Shown here one piece after another: positions 11,080 through 22,900 of a stretch of DNA of 64,000 nucleotides. The first letter of the stretch is position 1, and the number at the start of each line of letters is the position of its first letter. The position numbers and the translations under genes are program-made. The notes beneath the pieces were generated by a model. The model was given only the letters and a program-made list of their open reading frames with translations, did not search any database and was not told where the DNA came from. This DNA is from Rhizodiscina lignyota (Eukaryota; Ascomycota; Dothideomycetes; Aulographales; Rhizodiscinaceae), in the NCBI GenBank assembly GCA_010015805.1, contig ML978130.1, positions 744,001 to 808,000 on the forward strand. Direction: 5' to 3'.

Positions 11080-11903
11080 TTATCGCTGACCCAATGGCTC
11101 ATCCGATACTCTCTGGCTCTCTGGTACTTCCGCTGGGTGTCCTGTTGGTCCAAGTGGATACGACGTATGCGGCTGAGCCTCGATATGCTCACGATGATGT
11201 TCGTTTGCCTAAGTGCACACAATTAGTATTGAATGGAGCAAGCTTAAAGTTGCAATAGCGAAAAGGCCAGGCTTGATTGACGTACGAATGGTAGTCCGCA
11301 ATATGTGCACCAGCAAATCTGCGGCTTGTCTAGATTGATGAAGATACGAGGATGTCCTAGAGGGCCCCCACCGCCGTCACATGAGACGACTCTTTCATGT
11401 CGCCAGCGCACTGGTTGTTTATGGATGAGTTCGATTGCAGCGAGTGGTCGTGGCTATATCAAAGACATGTTAGCCGAGCTTTCGTCCCAAGTCTCCCTGC
11501 GCTGCTTTATCTTCCCAGATAACCTCAATCAACTCGCTCAAGGGAGCGGCGTGCCTACCTGGTCTGCAATAATTGTCTGTTCGAACCTTGGTCCCACCAT
11601 CGCCTTCTCCCTGGGCTGCTGACTCCTGCTCCAAATGCTCGTCCGATTAGGCGCCTGCATTGAACGCATCTTCTCTCCCTCCACTGCGCTCTCTTGCAGC
11701 GCCTTATCTTCTGAACCCATTGACGATGTAGCGACCTCGTTTGATTTCGAGACATTGGGCGTGGCCGCGGCATTGGATGCGGGTTGGTTGGCGGGGATAT
11801 CGGCGACCGACGTTTTGGGATGCTCAGCGTAGGTGCGCACGGAGGTGATAGACAAAGGACTGCGGACTGAGGCGACAATGCGCCGGCGGGTGAGTGGAAG
11901 CAT
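11080..11903 (-). CDS. NADH:ubiquinone oxidoreductase zinc-finger subunit (NDUFS6-like, complex I)
   Basis: Three exons on the minus strand: 11559-11903, 11286-11453 and 11080-11208, introns of 105 and 77 nt, all phase 0; 213 residues. The N-terminus MLPLTRRRIVASVRSPLS is a typical mitochondrial presequence. The conserved block NRTSIWSRSQQPREKAMVGP RFEQT is followed in exon 2 by LAAIELIHKQPVRW and the zinc site SCDGGGGPLGHPRIFI...KPQICWCTYCGLPF (ligands Cys, His, Cys, Cys), then ANEHHREHIE in exon 3. This is the fungal 13-kDa/NUIM-type peripheral arm subunit of complex I, needed late in assembly of the N module. The exon chain was assembled by matching the family's C-terminal pattern; each junction keeps frame. 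Confidence 0.93.
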
Positions 11904-12148
11904 TTTGTTCGTGGTTGGAGCGCAATTGACCGCGCTTGGAGGATGAAGGCGAACGAGAGAGGAGTGAGGTTAATAGCTCGGAGAAGCCACAGCTGCAGGA
12001 GCGTCCGTGCGCGCCGATGTTCAAGACCCTCAGATATTTTCTGGATTCCTTTCAACAACATAACATCAGTTGTTCAAGAACTGTCCGCTGCTCTGGCCTC
12101 CAAGTCCAGTCAGAATTCATACGCTAACAGTCTCCGCAAGTAGTCACA

Positions 12149-13086
12149 ATGCCTACACCAACAGGTCCAGAAAAGACCATGTCTTCGCGTCTTTTGACGA
12201 TGAAGGTGAGTTTAATCTTACTATATAATACTCAAACAGATCAAATGTGCCAAAGAGGTAGACCTGACAAGACCAATAGTTCATGCAACGTGGCGCCGCC
12301 AGTGCCCCTTCAACACCTCCCAGCAACGGCCCACCGTCCAAGCGCGTAAGGCTCTCCAACGGCACTGCTTCACCCGCAACTCCCTCTTTCACCCAGAAGG
12401 CTGTGGAAGCCGCGCTTGCTGCGGAGGAAGAGCAGCGCATTCGCGCGCTTGAAAAGCACGCAGCGCTCTCTGGAGAAACGAGATGGGTCCTAGCAGTGCA
12501 GGAGCCGCCGCGCGTTGACGGTGGACTCAACGTCGTAACTGCTGGATTCGGGGACATTGATAAACTCGATGATGATTCTGGTGAAGCTGAGTTGCGGATG
12601 GATGAGAACGCGAAGGAGGAAGGGCTAGCCCGTCCCACAACTGGCAGAAGAACGTTTGGCAAAGTCAAACGCCCGGTTGAAGAGAATAAAGATGCAGATT
12701 CAGATGCGTCATCCTCTAGCTCCTCCGACTCAGAGGGCGAGGATGAGGGTGACCCCAACGACCTTGCCACCCAGCTCATTCGTGAGAGCCGCAAGCTGGC
12801 CCATGCCGAGCGCAAGAAGAAGCGCAGGGCGGAGAAGGCGGCACAGGCACAGGCGCAGATGGCCGAGAAGCGACGGCGCAAGGAAGTTAAGCTAAACAAC
12901 TTGACCTCCATCTCTGGCGGTGGAACTCCGAGGAGCGATGCGAACATGACGTGTTTCCTGTGCGGAGAGACGGGACATAGGAAGAGCGAATGTCCACGTC
13001 TCCAGGGCCAAGGCCAAGGCCCTAAGTGCTATTATTGTGGAGAGATAGGACATATGAAGAACGAATGTCCACGTAGACGAGGCTAG
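12149..13086 (+). CDS. MPP6-like RNA exosome cofactor with two C-terminal CCHC zinc knuckles
   Basis: Two exons, 12149-12205 and 12280-13086 (intron 74 nt, phase 0); 287 residues. The intron interrupts the N-terminal MPP6 signature, read after splicing as KTMSSRLLTMKFMQR, the exosome-binding helix of the M-phase phosphoprotein 6 family. Then come a Ser/Pro-rich part (residues about 25-55), RWVLAVQEPP, GRRTFGKVKRP (a second MPP6 motif, usually GRRSF), an acidic-Ser run, a basic helix (ERKKKRRAEKAAQAQAQMAE) and two zinc knuckles, CFLCGETGHRKSECP and CYYCGEIGHMKNECP. The role inferred is nuclear RNA surveillance or processing with the exosome. The added CCHC pair would provide RNA binding. Confidence 0.85.
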
Positions 13087-13328
13087 GGTGGTATCACGAG
13101 CCTACAATATGTACAGGACTATCTTCGGCGTTTCACTCAATAGGATAAATACCCGGCGAGCATGCCAAAACAAAATGATCATATCCATTATCATTATTAC
13201 TCCAATCTATACTCCGTCCATCGGAACTCTGGTAGCTAAGTAAGACCAGAAACTCCACTACTCCGAGCATCAACGAAAATACTTAACTCACCAACTCCAC
13301 CCCCTCCACCAGGCTTCTACCACCCTGC

Positions 13329-14768
13329 TTATTTGTAGATGTACGTATCCGGAGCATAGGGGTTATGACCCTGTCCAGCAACCAACTTCGCCTTCGCAAT
13401 GCGATAGTCCCGCCCCTTCATTGCATACACCATCCAGCCCGGCAGCTTCATGCCATACAGCACGCCCACGCCTCCCCAGCGCGTGATCGGCATGAGCTGC
13501 GAGTCCGTGGGATTCTGCACGTAACGCATGTCTGCCTCTTGCAGGGCCGCGATTTCCTCTTCCTTCCCGCCGTACGGGTTCTGGTCACGCAATTCCCAGA
13601 CGAGGAGGTCGTTGCGTAGGTTGTGCATCAGCACGGGGACCGCCTCGTACACATCGAGGATGTAATTCTTCGAGTAGGTCGCGCAGTCACCGATGCAGTA
13701 CACCATTCCTCCAGGCGGCGGGCGCGTGACTCGCAGATAGTTTGGATCGGTGGACACGTACTTGCTTGCGTCCAGCATCTCCGGCGGCAGGAAGTTCGTG
13801 TTGGGCCGCACTCCGGTGGCAGCGACGTAGAGGTCAGCAGTGATGGTGATATCATTGTTCAGCACCACGCGCATCTTACCGCCTGGCGTCTGAGCAGCCG
13901 AAACCACGCGCGTGTTGTGAATGATATGCACACCCAGACTCTCGAGCGACTTCTCCGCCTGCTGACCCAGCGCGAGTGGAAGCCTCGGAAGGAGCCGATC
14001 ATTGCCGGAGATCAGAGTGATTGTCTTGGGCTTCCGCGTCGACAATTCGTGGCGCGAGAGACGACCTTTGAGGAACTTGGGGCGTGCGTTCATGAGCGCC
14101 GTTATGGGGCCGCGGTTCGTGCGAGATGGCCGATTAAAGTAGGTTGCGAGTTGTCCAGCAGTTTCCACTCCGGATGGTCCACCCCCTGCCACAATTATGC
14201 CCTCGGCGTTGGGAATCGCGTTGTGGAATTCATTTAGCGCAGCCAGTGTGTCGTCGTGCGGTCCATGGAGCGAGTAAAGAGAGTCCTCGGCGTAGGTACC
14301 AGTTGCGATAATAAGAGCGTGGAATTCAATGCTCTGGGTGACGCTTCCTTTGGATCCCTTGGATCCGGTTGACCAGCGGTTTTGGCTGTCAACTGATCCT
14401 CTTGGCTTGTGATCACCCGCAGCCCTTGGCGTATGTAGCTCAACGTGGACACGCCTTGCGAACATGTCGACGGAGGTCGCGGTACCTTGAATGAAATGGA
14501 AGCGATTGATCGGGTAGCGTCGGAATGCGGGAATGATGGGAACGAAGAGATCATTCTGAGGTAGCCATGTCGGTGACACTATTCCGCGAGGAGCGCCGAT
14601 GTTCCAGTAGATATGAGTCGAGGGCGATATCAGCACAACACGGTATGAAGGTGCCGTGCGAGTAACTCGAAGCTTGTCGACAGTGTCCTTGAGGAAATGA
14701 TGAGCGGCAGAAATGCCAGCAAACGATCCTCCGAGGATGACAATATCCTTCGTTGTTTCACGCGACAT
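13329..14768 (-). CDS. AIF/AMID-like FAD-dependent pyridine nucleotide oxidoreductase
   Basis: Single exon, 479 residues from ATG 14768. N-terminal FAD Rossmann motif DIVILGGSFAGISAAHHFLK; central NAD(P)H-binding motif IIVAGGGPSGVETAGQLATY; and C-terminal FAD contact MVYCIGDCATYS. The layout is that of the apoptosis-inducing factor/AMID branch of class I pyridine nucleotide-disulfide oxidoreductases, without a redox-active CxxxxC pair. There is no clear mitochondrial presequence; these proteins are cytosolic or loosely attached to mitochondria and oxidise NAD(P)H. A fungal-specific Gly/Ser-rich insert (SVDSQNRWSTGSKGSKGSVT) lies around residue 125-150. Convergent with the MPP6-like gene. Confidence 0.9.
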   Translation of the reverse strand: MSRETTKDIVILGGSFAGISAAHHFLKDTVDKLRVTRTAPSYRVVLISPSTHIYWNIGAPRGIVSPTWLPQNDLFVPIIPAFRRYPINRFHFIQGTATSVDMFARRVHVELHTPRAAGDHKPRGSVDSQNRWSTGSKGSKGSVTQSIEFHALIIATGTYAEDSLYSLHGPHDDTLAALNEFHNAIPNAEGIIVAGGGPSGVETAGQLATYFNRPSRTNRGPITALMNARPKFLKGRLSRHELSTRKPKTITLISGNDRLLPRLPLALGQQAEKSLESLGVHIIHNTRVVSAAQTPGGKMRVVLNNDITITADLYVAATGVRPNTNFLPPEMLDASKYVSTDPNYLRVTRPPPGGMVYCIGDCATYSKNYILDVYEAVPVLMHNLRNDLLVWELRDQNPYGGKEEEIAALQEADMRYVQNPTDSQLMPITRWGGVGVLYGMKLPGWMVYAMKGRDYRIAKAKLVAGQGHNPYAPDTYIYK

Positions 14769-16843
14769 CGCTACGACCTGTGATCATGAGAGGAAACGGA
14801 GGTTGAGAAATGTGAAAAGAGGAACGGTCAGTGTTATGAGATAATCTCTCATTGTACAACCGTAACAAAAGGCGTGTCTGTGATAAAGGGCCAAGGGCTT
14901 GTCTGCACGAATGCAGAGCTATTCACGCCAACTTCCCACGTGAATATTATCTGTCACATGGCGGAGAGGTAGAGCTGGCAATGATAACGACAATGCGACG
15001 ACGACAATGCATGACGAAAGCGGTGGGTTGACATTCCTTGGCTGGAGTCAGTATTGGAACAAAGAACGTTCACCTGATGCCAAGAATGTTTGAACCTAAA
15101 TCTGTAGAATGTGTTCAATACAGAGAAGACAAACAAAGACGAGAGGAGATCTATGTTTAAGGACCCTTGGAAGTGAATCGGGCACATTTTCTATATCGGA
15201 GAACTCCGCTGCCGAATTTGAACGCTTATCCCATCTCAATTTATCTCATACCATTTCTGCTCCCAAGTTGAATTGAAGACGAAAGCCGCCAAGGAAACCG
15301 AAAGCCTTGCACAGCACCATATACCTCAAGAAAACCGAAAATGATTTGCAAATCTATGGATTGCAGCATTGGACCTCCGAGACCATAATGTCACCAGACC
15401 TAAGTGCAGTCAGACTATAATCCCGAAGTAGCGAGTCAAAATCTTACACCAATGCCATGCGAATAGATCAATCTCAAGCTAGCGTGACGGAGAGGGTGGT
15501 GGTGGAGGAGGCGGAGGTGGAGAGGTATCTTTTGACATGTCTCGTGAAAAAGTCTCGATGCTCGTATCCGTGCTCTGGATTCTGCTCAGAACTGGAGGCT
15601 TCATGTAATCGAACTGTGGGAATATCTCGTGGCGGAAGTGTCCGAGCGAATCCGTCATTGTGTGACTCAGAGTTATTAATGAAGCTTCGAAGGCGAAGAA
15701 TTTCGACAATGGCCGCCGACAGACGCACAGGGAACGAATGGATGCCGAAGGGACAGTGGTGAAGAGGTCGACAGCGCAGGATATGAACAGGCCGTAGAAA
15801 TAAGTAGGATCAAATAGCAAAGACAAGAAAAGCAAACAGAGCCAAAGGGCCAGAATTCAGGATATTGAGGCCATTTTTTGCTTAGAGGTTTGTGTGCGTG
15901 CAGGGCAGCGTCATGCTATATCCCGTCATGTTAGGGCGCACAAAAGCATTGAAAAAAACTTTGCAGGCTACACAAGACATTCCTGATAGTGCTGGTATCC
16001 GCAAAACTTTCTTCAACGCTGCAATTGGCAAGGGACGACGGGGACCGAGGTCAGCTCGTGGTCAGTGGACTTGTTCCACCTGCGCGTACACTGGCGTGCA
16101 GAAGAGGCCCACGCAGGTACGTGCGACTAGGTCCACGGTGAGTCGACGGACCGACGTCCACGAAGCGCGCGATGAATCGTTATTTGACCGCTTCTCACCG
16201 CCAGAGGACCCCTAAGACGAGCTCGGGAGTTGGTGTAAGCGTTGCTTCCATGGATGACGATGACATGTTATCATTTTGTCGTCCGATAGCGACACAGCAC
16301 CCAAGGGGCAGGGTTGTGCTGTGTCATATTCAAGAAGGACGCCTTTCCGCGTTGCTCAGCATGAAAGATGAACGCACAATACGTGGTTTATGCGTGGTTG
16401 AGCGTGGTTGAGGAACAGTACGAGAGCAAACCGTCGTCCGCTGTCCAGGGCGAAAAGCAAAAATTGTGGATGCGATGCGATCTCGCTGCCTTCCAGGCGC
16501 AAGGGCTCGGAGCCCGGACGGGAAGATCCGAGTGGCTAGATGCAGGCGTGAATGACGCGAGGCTTCACTCAAAAGCAACACCAACACTCTCCAATCACCA
16601 TCGGGCGTGATCCGGCATAGGAGTACCACTCTGGGTCGAAGCTAGCTTCTTACATCCCACTTGGCAGCGCGTCGCGACAGCATCGCTCCGACAGTACAAC
16701 AACCACTCGCAATACCGACCCTGCGCAGCGCAACGCACCATCTTCACCTCGCACACACGGCGGCATATTGCACGCTGCGTCCGATCTAAGAGCGCTGCGT
16801 TCAAATTGTGTTCTTTGAGCGGAGCCGCGGCTCATCCGCAACC
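14769..16843. other. Long spacer without a recognised gene
   Basis: 2.1 kb. A polyproline-encoding run is open on the minus strand at 15479-15658 (59 codons from an ATG, MTDSLGHFRHEIFPQFDY..., ending in nine Pro); its frame neighbours are open too and no homologous domain is visible, so I do not call it a gene. The plus strand at 15892-16215 is open for 107 codons without recognisable content. The last 200 bases are the promoter and leader of TAF6. Confidence 0.5.
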
Positions 16844-18287
16844 ATGAACGCCTCAGTTTGGAGCCCAGAGAGCATTCGCGACGTCGCCGAGTCGGTTGGC
16901 ATCACGAATCTTCCAAATGATGCCCAGGAAGGCCTCGCGCGCGATGTCGAGTTCAGAATAACCCTAGTAATGGACGAGGCGCTGAAGTTCATGCGGCATG
17001 CGCGGCGCACCACACTCACCACCCAGGACATCTCACACGCACTGCGCATCCTCGACGTGGAGCCACTCTACGGCTACGAGAGCACGCGACCGCTGCGATT
17101 CGGCGAGGCTTCGATAGGCCCTGGACAGCCACTCTTCTACATCGAAGACGAGGAAGTCGACTTCGAGAAGCTGATCAATGCGCCGCTTCCCAAAGTCCCT
17201 CGAGAGCTCACTCTCACCGGTATGCTCCCTTGCCTATATTTGTAGCTCCGTTTTACTAAACTTAGCTACAGCACATTGGCTCGCCGTCGACGGCGTCCAA
17301 CCCTCTATCCCGCAAAACCCAACCTCCGCCTCCACAGCCTCCTCCGAGCTCCTTCCCAAGGGCCCTGGCGCCCCCATCCACCTCGCTGCGTTGAATGGTT
17401 ACGACAACGTCAGTATCAAGCCGCTCGTCAAACACATCGTGAGTAAGGAGCTGCAGCTCTACTTCGACCGGATATGCAGTGCGGTGCTGGACGAGGCAAA
17501 CGATGAGTATCGCTCTGCGGCGTTCGCATCAATACGAACGGATCCTGGACTACACCAATTGATCGCATACTTCATCAATTTCGTGCAGGAGAAAGTAACA
17601 CATAGCCAAAAGAACCTCTTCGTACTCACACAGATGATGCATCTCACTGCTGCGCTACTGGCCAATCCCTCCCTCTACATCGAACCCTACATCACGTCGG
17701 TTATCCCGTCGGTCCTGACCTGCGTGCTGGGCAAGCACCTTGGTACTAAGGAATCGAACGCTACATCGCCACCAGCGCACTATGCATTGCGCGACCTCGC
17801 CGCATCCCTTCTAAGCCACATCTGCAGGCACTATTCGAACTCCTCGCAGACACTGAAACCGCGTATAGCAAGGACGTTGATGAAGAATCTTCTCGATCCT
17901 ACCAAACCTTTCGCAGTACACTACGGCGCCCTCACAGCCCTTCTCGGAGTTATTGGTACGGACGGCATAGTGGTGGCAGTGTTGTCGAGCTTTGAGGCGT
18001 ACGATGCGTTGCTGAAGGATGGCCTAGCGGACGAAACCAAAAAGGCAGACGCTGAGATAATGATCACGGCTATTCTCAAGGTTTTGCAGGCAGTGGAAAG
18101 AGAATTTGGGTTCGCAGGGACTGCTCAAGTGCCGCCTGATGCGAAGGAGAAGGTGATTGAGAAAGTAGGAGAAGTCATTGGAGAGAAGGTCATGGAGTTG
18201 GGCAGGCCGGGTCTGATAAAAGCGGTTCTAGACGCTGAAGTCTCGCTTGAGGGTCGAAACGAAGTTCCGTCTGAGGGTCAGACTTGA
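16844..18287 (+). CDS. TAF6: Transcription initiation factor TFIID/SAGA subunit TAF6
   Basis: Two exons, 16844-17219 and 17272-18287 (intron 52 nt, phase 1); 463 residues. The ATG at 16844 sits in a good fungal context (cgcaaccATGaac). Residues 1-70 form the histone-fold domain ([20 protein letters not shown] ... [34 protein letters not shown]), which pairs with TAF9. The strongly conserved linker [16 protein letters not shown] straddles the splice junction. The rest is the TAF6 C-terminal HEAT-repeat region ([12 protein letters not shown]...; [45 protein letters not shown]). TAF6 is a core subunit of TFIID and, in fungi, SAGA. Essential housekeeping gene in yeast. Confidence 0.96.
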
Positions 18288-18498
18288 GTTTACAACTCGG
18301 GTCTCGGATTTGGCTCAGACTCGTAATCAAGATTCGAGATTCATGAAGCATCCACGAAGCATTTTCGGCGTTGCGGAAAACGGCGGGCAAAAGATACCAC
18401 TGGAAAAGGGGTCGTCCATTTTTGATTTGCATGCCACTGATTTTAGCATAGCCAATGCAGTGTCAGAGTTCCGCTTTCAGTCCTCCACCTTCGTGAAG

Positions 18499-19001
18499 TC
18501 ATGCCTTTTCGCCTTGGATTGTCGCTACCAGCTTCCGTGAATGCTTCATCCGCCTGAACTCAAGGTGCCATATGCCCTGCCATGTTCCTGTTGCCAATCT
18601 GCCGTTCGATATCGGTATTGTGACGCTGGATCCTATGAGAGCGGACTTGATATGTGCCTGATTTGTGCAATCCGTCAGCCAAATTGTACTACCCAATCAC
18701 CTCGCGTACCTTGAGCTGCACTCACCGGCATATCATCTGCACCCTCAGCACTGTGCCTGTACATGTCTCCCTTGCGATCCTCGGGGACAATCCTGTCCAT
18801 TGCGTCGCTCATGTCTGCTCTCACATCCTCGTCCCAGTTCTCGTTCATGCTCAGCGCGCACGACGTATGCTGCACAAACAGATGCAGAATCCCGACCTTG
18901 TAGTTCTTTATCTCAGGTAAAGCGGACACGACCTCGTCCGTGACGAGGTACGATCCTCGACTGCGCGAGGGGAGGGTGATGGTCTTCTGGAACCAGGACA
19001 T
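18499..19001 (-). CDS. UPF0047/YjbQ family protein
   Basis: Two exons, 18726-19001 and 18499-18657 (intron 68 nt, phase 0), 144 residues, the usual length for the family. Begins [20 protein letters not shown]; contains the family signature [20 protein letters not shown] (with the conserved His and Asn-Glu) and ends [20 protein letters not shown], the conserved GTWQ block. Bacterial relatives have weak thiamin phosphate synthase activity in vitro, but the cellular role is not settled. An in-frame ATG at 19235 would add 78 residues with a hydrophobic stretch; I prefer 19001 because homologues start with the MSWFQK motif. It converges with TAF6 with only 211 bp between stop codons. Confidence 0.92.
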
Positions 19002-19996
19002 CGTGTTGAGCTGCGGGGAGGGAGCTGCAGATGAGAGAGGGTGGGCGCAGGCGCAAGTGCACGGTGGAGCGATGGGAGATGTATTTGAGCGCGAAGAGTA
19101 TGGAAAGAGGTACAATGGAGCTCCGACGATCCGGATGAAGAAATCGGGAAAGAAGGCGGCGACGAAAATGAAGAGGAAGAGGATGCTATAGATGGGAGAA
19201 GCTGTCCAATGCTGGTTTCTTTGCTGCTCTGGCATACGCTGTCTCAGGTGTAGGAGAATTTAGAGGGAGATTAAAGAAGGTTAGGCTACCATTAGCTTTT
19301 TACGTCGATCAGCAGTAGTTAGATTCGCGCGACGTCATGGAGTGAGAGATAGACTGGAGATCAGATAAGATTACTCTATAACGAAGATCCGAACACTCCT
19401 ACATATTCAACATCTGGTCTTGTTAAATTCTTCGATATTCCTAGAGAACCGAAATCCATTCGTATACAAGGTTGCCTAAGCGAATGTAAATACGGACCTT
19501 CACTCGCTTTCACGCAACTCCAAGTGTTGACTCCAATCCTACCCAGGCTCGAGCCGACGCGTGCAGAGCAATGCGCGTAGTGATTGGTATTGACACGTCA
19601 GCCTCAGGTATGACAAGGCTGAAGAAGCAAATTTTGCAGTCTGCCTTGCGGAAGGTGATCGTTTTATTTAAGTCTCGTTCGTCCCTTTTTGACGCTCTGC
19701 CATGCCACTCCACCCATCCAAGCTACTCCTTACACCTACCACTGTTACGAAAGAGACAGCTTCCTGCAAGGGAACAGTCTGCGAAGTCACACTATTCAAT
19801 TTACCTCTAACACTTCTAAGAAGCTTCCTTTAGTCGATAAGGCTGCATTTGAGGTTGTCAGGGAGCAGCTTGCTCATCCTGCCTTAGGATAGTTGCTTCT
19901 CGTTGTCACGGCAAAGAAACGTCACTACAGGTCTCGTTCGCTCGCCGGAAATTCGCTCCTTCATACTACCATCACTAACATGGGATCCGGAGAACA
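19002..19996. other. Divergent promoter region
   Basis: About 1 kb between the minus-strand YjbQ start and the plus-strand PigL_N-ankyrin start. The part next to 19001 may be leader of the YjbQ gene. No gene or RNA is recognised; only short unconvincing open frames (19571-19892). Confidence 0.5.
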
Positions 19997-22900
19997 ATGT
20001 CAGGAGTGGAAATTCTCGGCGCTGTAGCTGCCGTCGCGCAGCTCACAAATGGGACGTTCAAGGCCTGCCTCAAAATCGTGAAACTCCTTTCGAAACTGGA
20101 AAATGCTCCAAAGGAAGTGCTTCGGGATGTGGCCGACCTCGAAGAGCTTACTCGGCTGATCAGCAGCCTCAATAGTCCCGACGACACGCAGTCTGGCTTG
20201 GTCGATCTTACAGATGCTCAATACATCAAGGAACTGCTCGACAAGCTAAACTCTCTCGGGTCCGAGTTGAACCACAAGCTAAAAACACTTCAAGCTCAGT
20301 CGAGTGACAGCCCCCCAAGGAAGCTATGGAGGGATATCGTCTCCGTTAAGAGGCAGGACGAGCTATCGGATTTGTTTGACCGAATTGCACGAACCAAGTC
20401 ATCAATCGCAGCCTTGTTACCAGGACTTGGGATCCGAGCGTTGCAGAAATTCAAAACATTCAACACATCTGAGCATGACGATATCAGAAACCTGATGGGC
20501 AATCAACACGCTGCCGATCAGGCGTCAATTGTAGCTTCTGAGCATAAGATCATCGAAGCTATCAAGGCGAGCACCGTGGAACAAGGAGATCGCATCGAGC
20601 AGCTTCAGTTAATTACGACTGACACCAAATTTGCTGTTCAAGAACAGTCGGCACAAGTGGAGCTCATTTGTGGTAAACTGGAAACAAGTATTTCGAAATC
20701 TACCGCGCATCTCGAAGGCGAACTAAAGCAGATGGAGACACAATTAACAATCCTCGTCAATTCAATCCCTGGAGCTTCCAATGCCTTGGTGGCAAAACCG
20801 CAAGCATTGGCCGAAGCATGTAACCAAGCTTCAGCATACTTCCCAGTGCACGCTACGACACCCTGCCGGCAGCAAATGTTGAAAGACTTCGGTTGTTGCT
20901 GCCGTGGCTTCAAAGCCACTCAATTCCGCAAGCGCGGCTTCTTTGCTTATTTCCGTGTTGAGGAAGTAGATCATGTTCCGTCATGTCCACTCCACTTATC
21001 GAAGACCACTTGCCGTTCTCGTGGGTTCCGCGTCTGTTTGCATCCACTCCTGGAATACAGCATCGATATCATGTTCAATACGACTTCCGGCGCGGGAGGA
21101 AGTTCGGTAGCACCAGTTCTGCGATACTACAGTACCGTTCAACGAGCCGAATCACCACTCTTTATGCTTTTCGACGCATTCCTGATACAAACCACGTCCA
21201 ATAATCATCAACAGCTTAATATACTAGTCTCCGATACGCAGAAGAAGCGATATCAGAAATATCTCGAGGATCTTACACAGAAATTCGCCAACCTTCTCTA
21301 TTCTGACCCATCGCATGCACGAGTCAAAGACGAACGGGGTCATACAATCCTACATGTAAGTGCCAGCTGCGTTTACTATTTGGCCGTTCTGAATTAATGT
21401 TAATGTTTCAGCAGGATATTGTCGGTGTTTGGCTTTATCGCGCTCATGAAATTGATATGTATGACGCAGTGTGTCAAATGGTTCGCCTAGCGGCCGTCGC
21501 TGGAGTCGACCTGGAAGCTGTTGACAATAGGGGGTATACAGCGCTGTCTTTCATAATGCATACACAGTGGTACTTGCCTCAAATAAAACACTACAAAAGA
21601 ATAGAGGCAGTGTTTCTACAACTAGACTGCACCGTTTACCGTCTAAGACAGCCTTGCTGTGGTAGCTGGGTAGAAATGATAGCTAGATGGATAAGTAATC
21701 TGGTATCCATTCCAGAGTACGCAGAATGTAAGTTCGACAAAACAGCCATGCGAAATCGTCTAACAATTGTAGCCTGGGGCCTTGATCCAATATACGCAGC
21801 TGTATTATATCGATCGGAGACTTCGTTGAGAAGGGTGCTGGACAAAGGCTCCAATCCAAACGGCATGGTGAAGCAAAATCACATCCACCCGGGGAATTTT
21901 CCAACTCCCCTTGAATGTGTAGTTACGATGCAATGGATGGCGGGCTTTCAGATGCTTGTTGAGGCCGGTGCAGACGGGCTCTACGCTCTGCGAGTGGCTG
22001 AGCATCGGTCAGATTTTGCTACATTTACATACCTCCTGGAGCACAGCTGCTCTCTTTTCCCTCACCCTTGCTCAGGCCACCGGTGTCCCCCGGGCCTCAA
22101 AGTTGATCCGGAATCATTTAATCGCTTTGGAGGCTTCTATGCAACTAAAGATATCACATTTGCGATCCGAATCGCGCAAGAATTGGAAAATAGGAGGGGC
22201 AGATTAGAGGATCTTGTTCGAATGCATCTCACCTTGGAACGGTACCACCGGATCTGTTCCTCTCAGCATAGTCGAATAGACGTAAGGGCTAAAGACCTGT
22301 ACGACCTCCTGGAACGCAACGGAGTCGAAATTCCACGAAGTCTATGGCCGGGTCCGCAGCACTCAGTATTTCACATTCCACAACTCTCTTTTACTGTCGC
22401 CAAAGAACTATACGCTCGTGGATTTGTTAGTATCGATGAACCTGACGAATACGGAATCACTCCACTTGAATTGCATTGTTGGGACAAAAAGGCGGCGTAC
22501 CATTCTAACCACATTCCGCTTCTCAATTGGTTCTTAGAAAAGGGTGCATCACCTCGTTTTCGGAACCCAAACGCGCCGTCGCTCCTATTTCCAACAGTCA
22601 ATTTCGGCCTCGGCACACCAGAGGGTTCAAAGCTACTTTCTTACGTTAACCAGACAGTCGACCCATCCCTAACCGACAACTGCAGCTGTTTTTGCTCCTC
22701 GTCTGGATGCCTACCGATACATCTGTTCGTCTTTCATCATAACAGAGGACACCATAGTAGAAGATCCAAGTTTGAGCAATGGTGCAATGTTAGCCAACTG
22801 GAATCTGGTCTGCTGGATATATACAGCCAAGAAATGTGTCGATTGGAAGTTTTCGATCGTTTGGGAATGGCACATACGTGTCTAAAAGACTACTACTTGC

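Noticed and set aside
15479-15835. Minus-strand frame with nine consecutive prolines
   Set aside because: The polyproline comes from a simple GGTGGAGG-type run; two frames are open together and nothing matches a known family.
19002-19235. N-terminal extension of the YjbQ-family protein with a hydrophobic helix
   Set aside because: Family members start at the MSWFQK motif and are soluble; the extension is more likely leader sequence.
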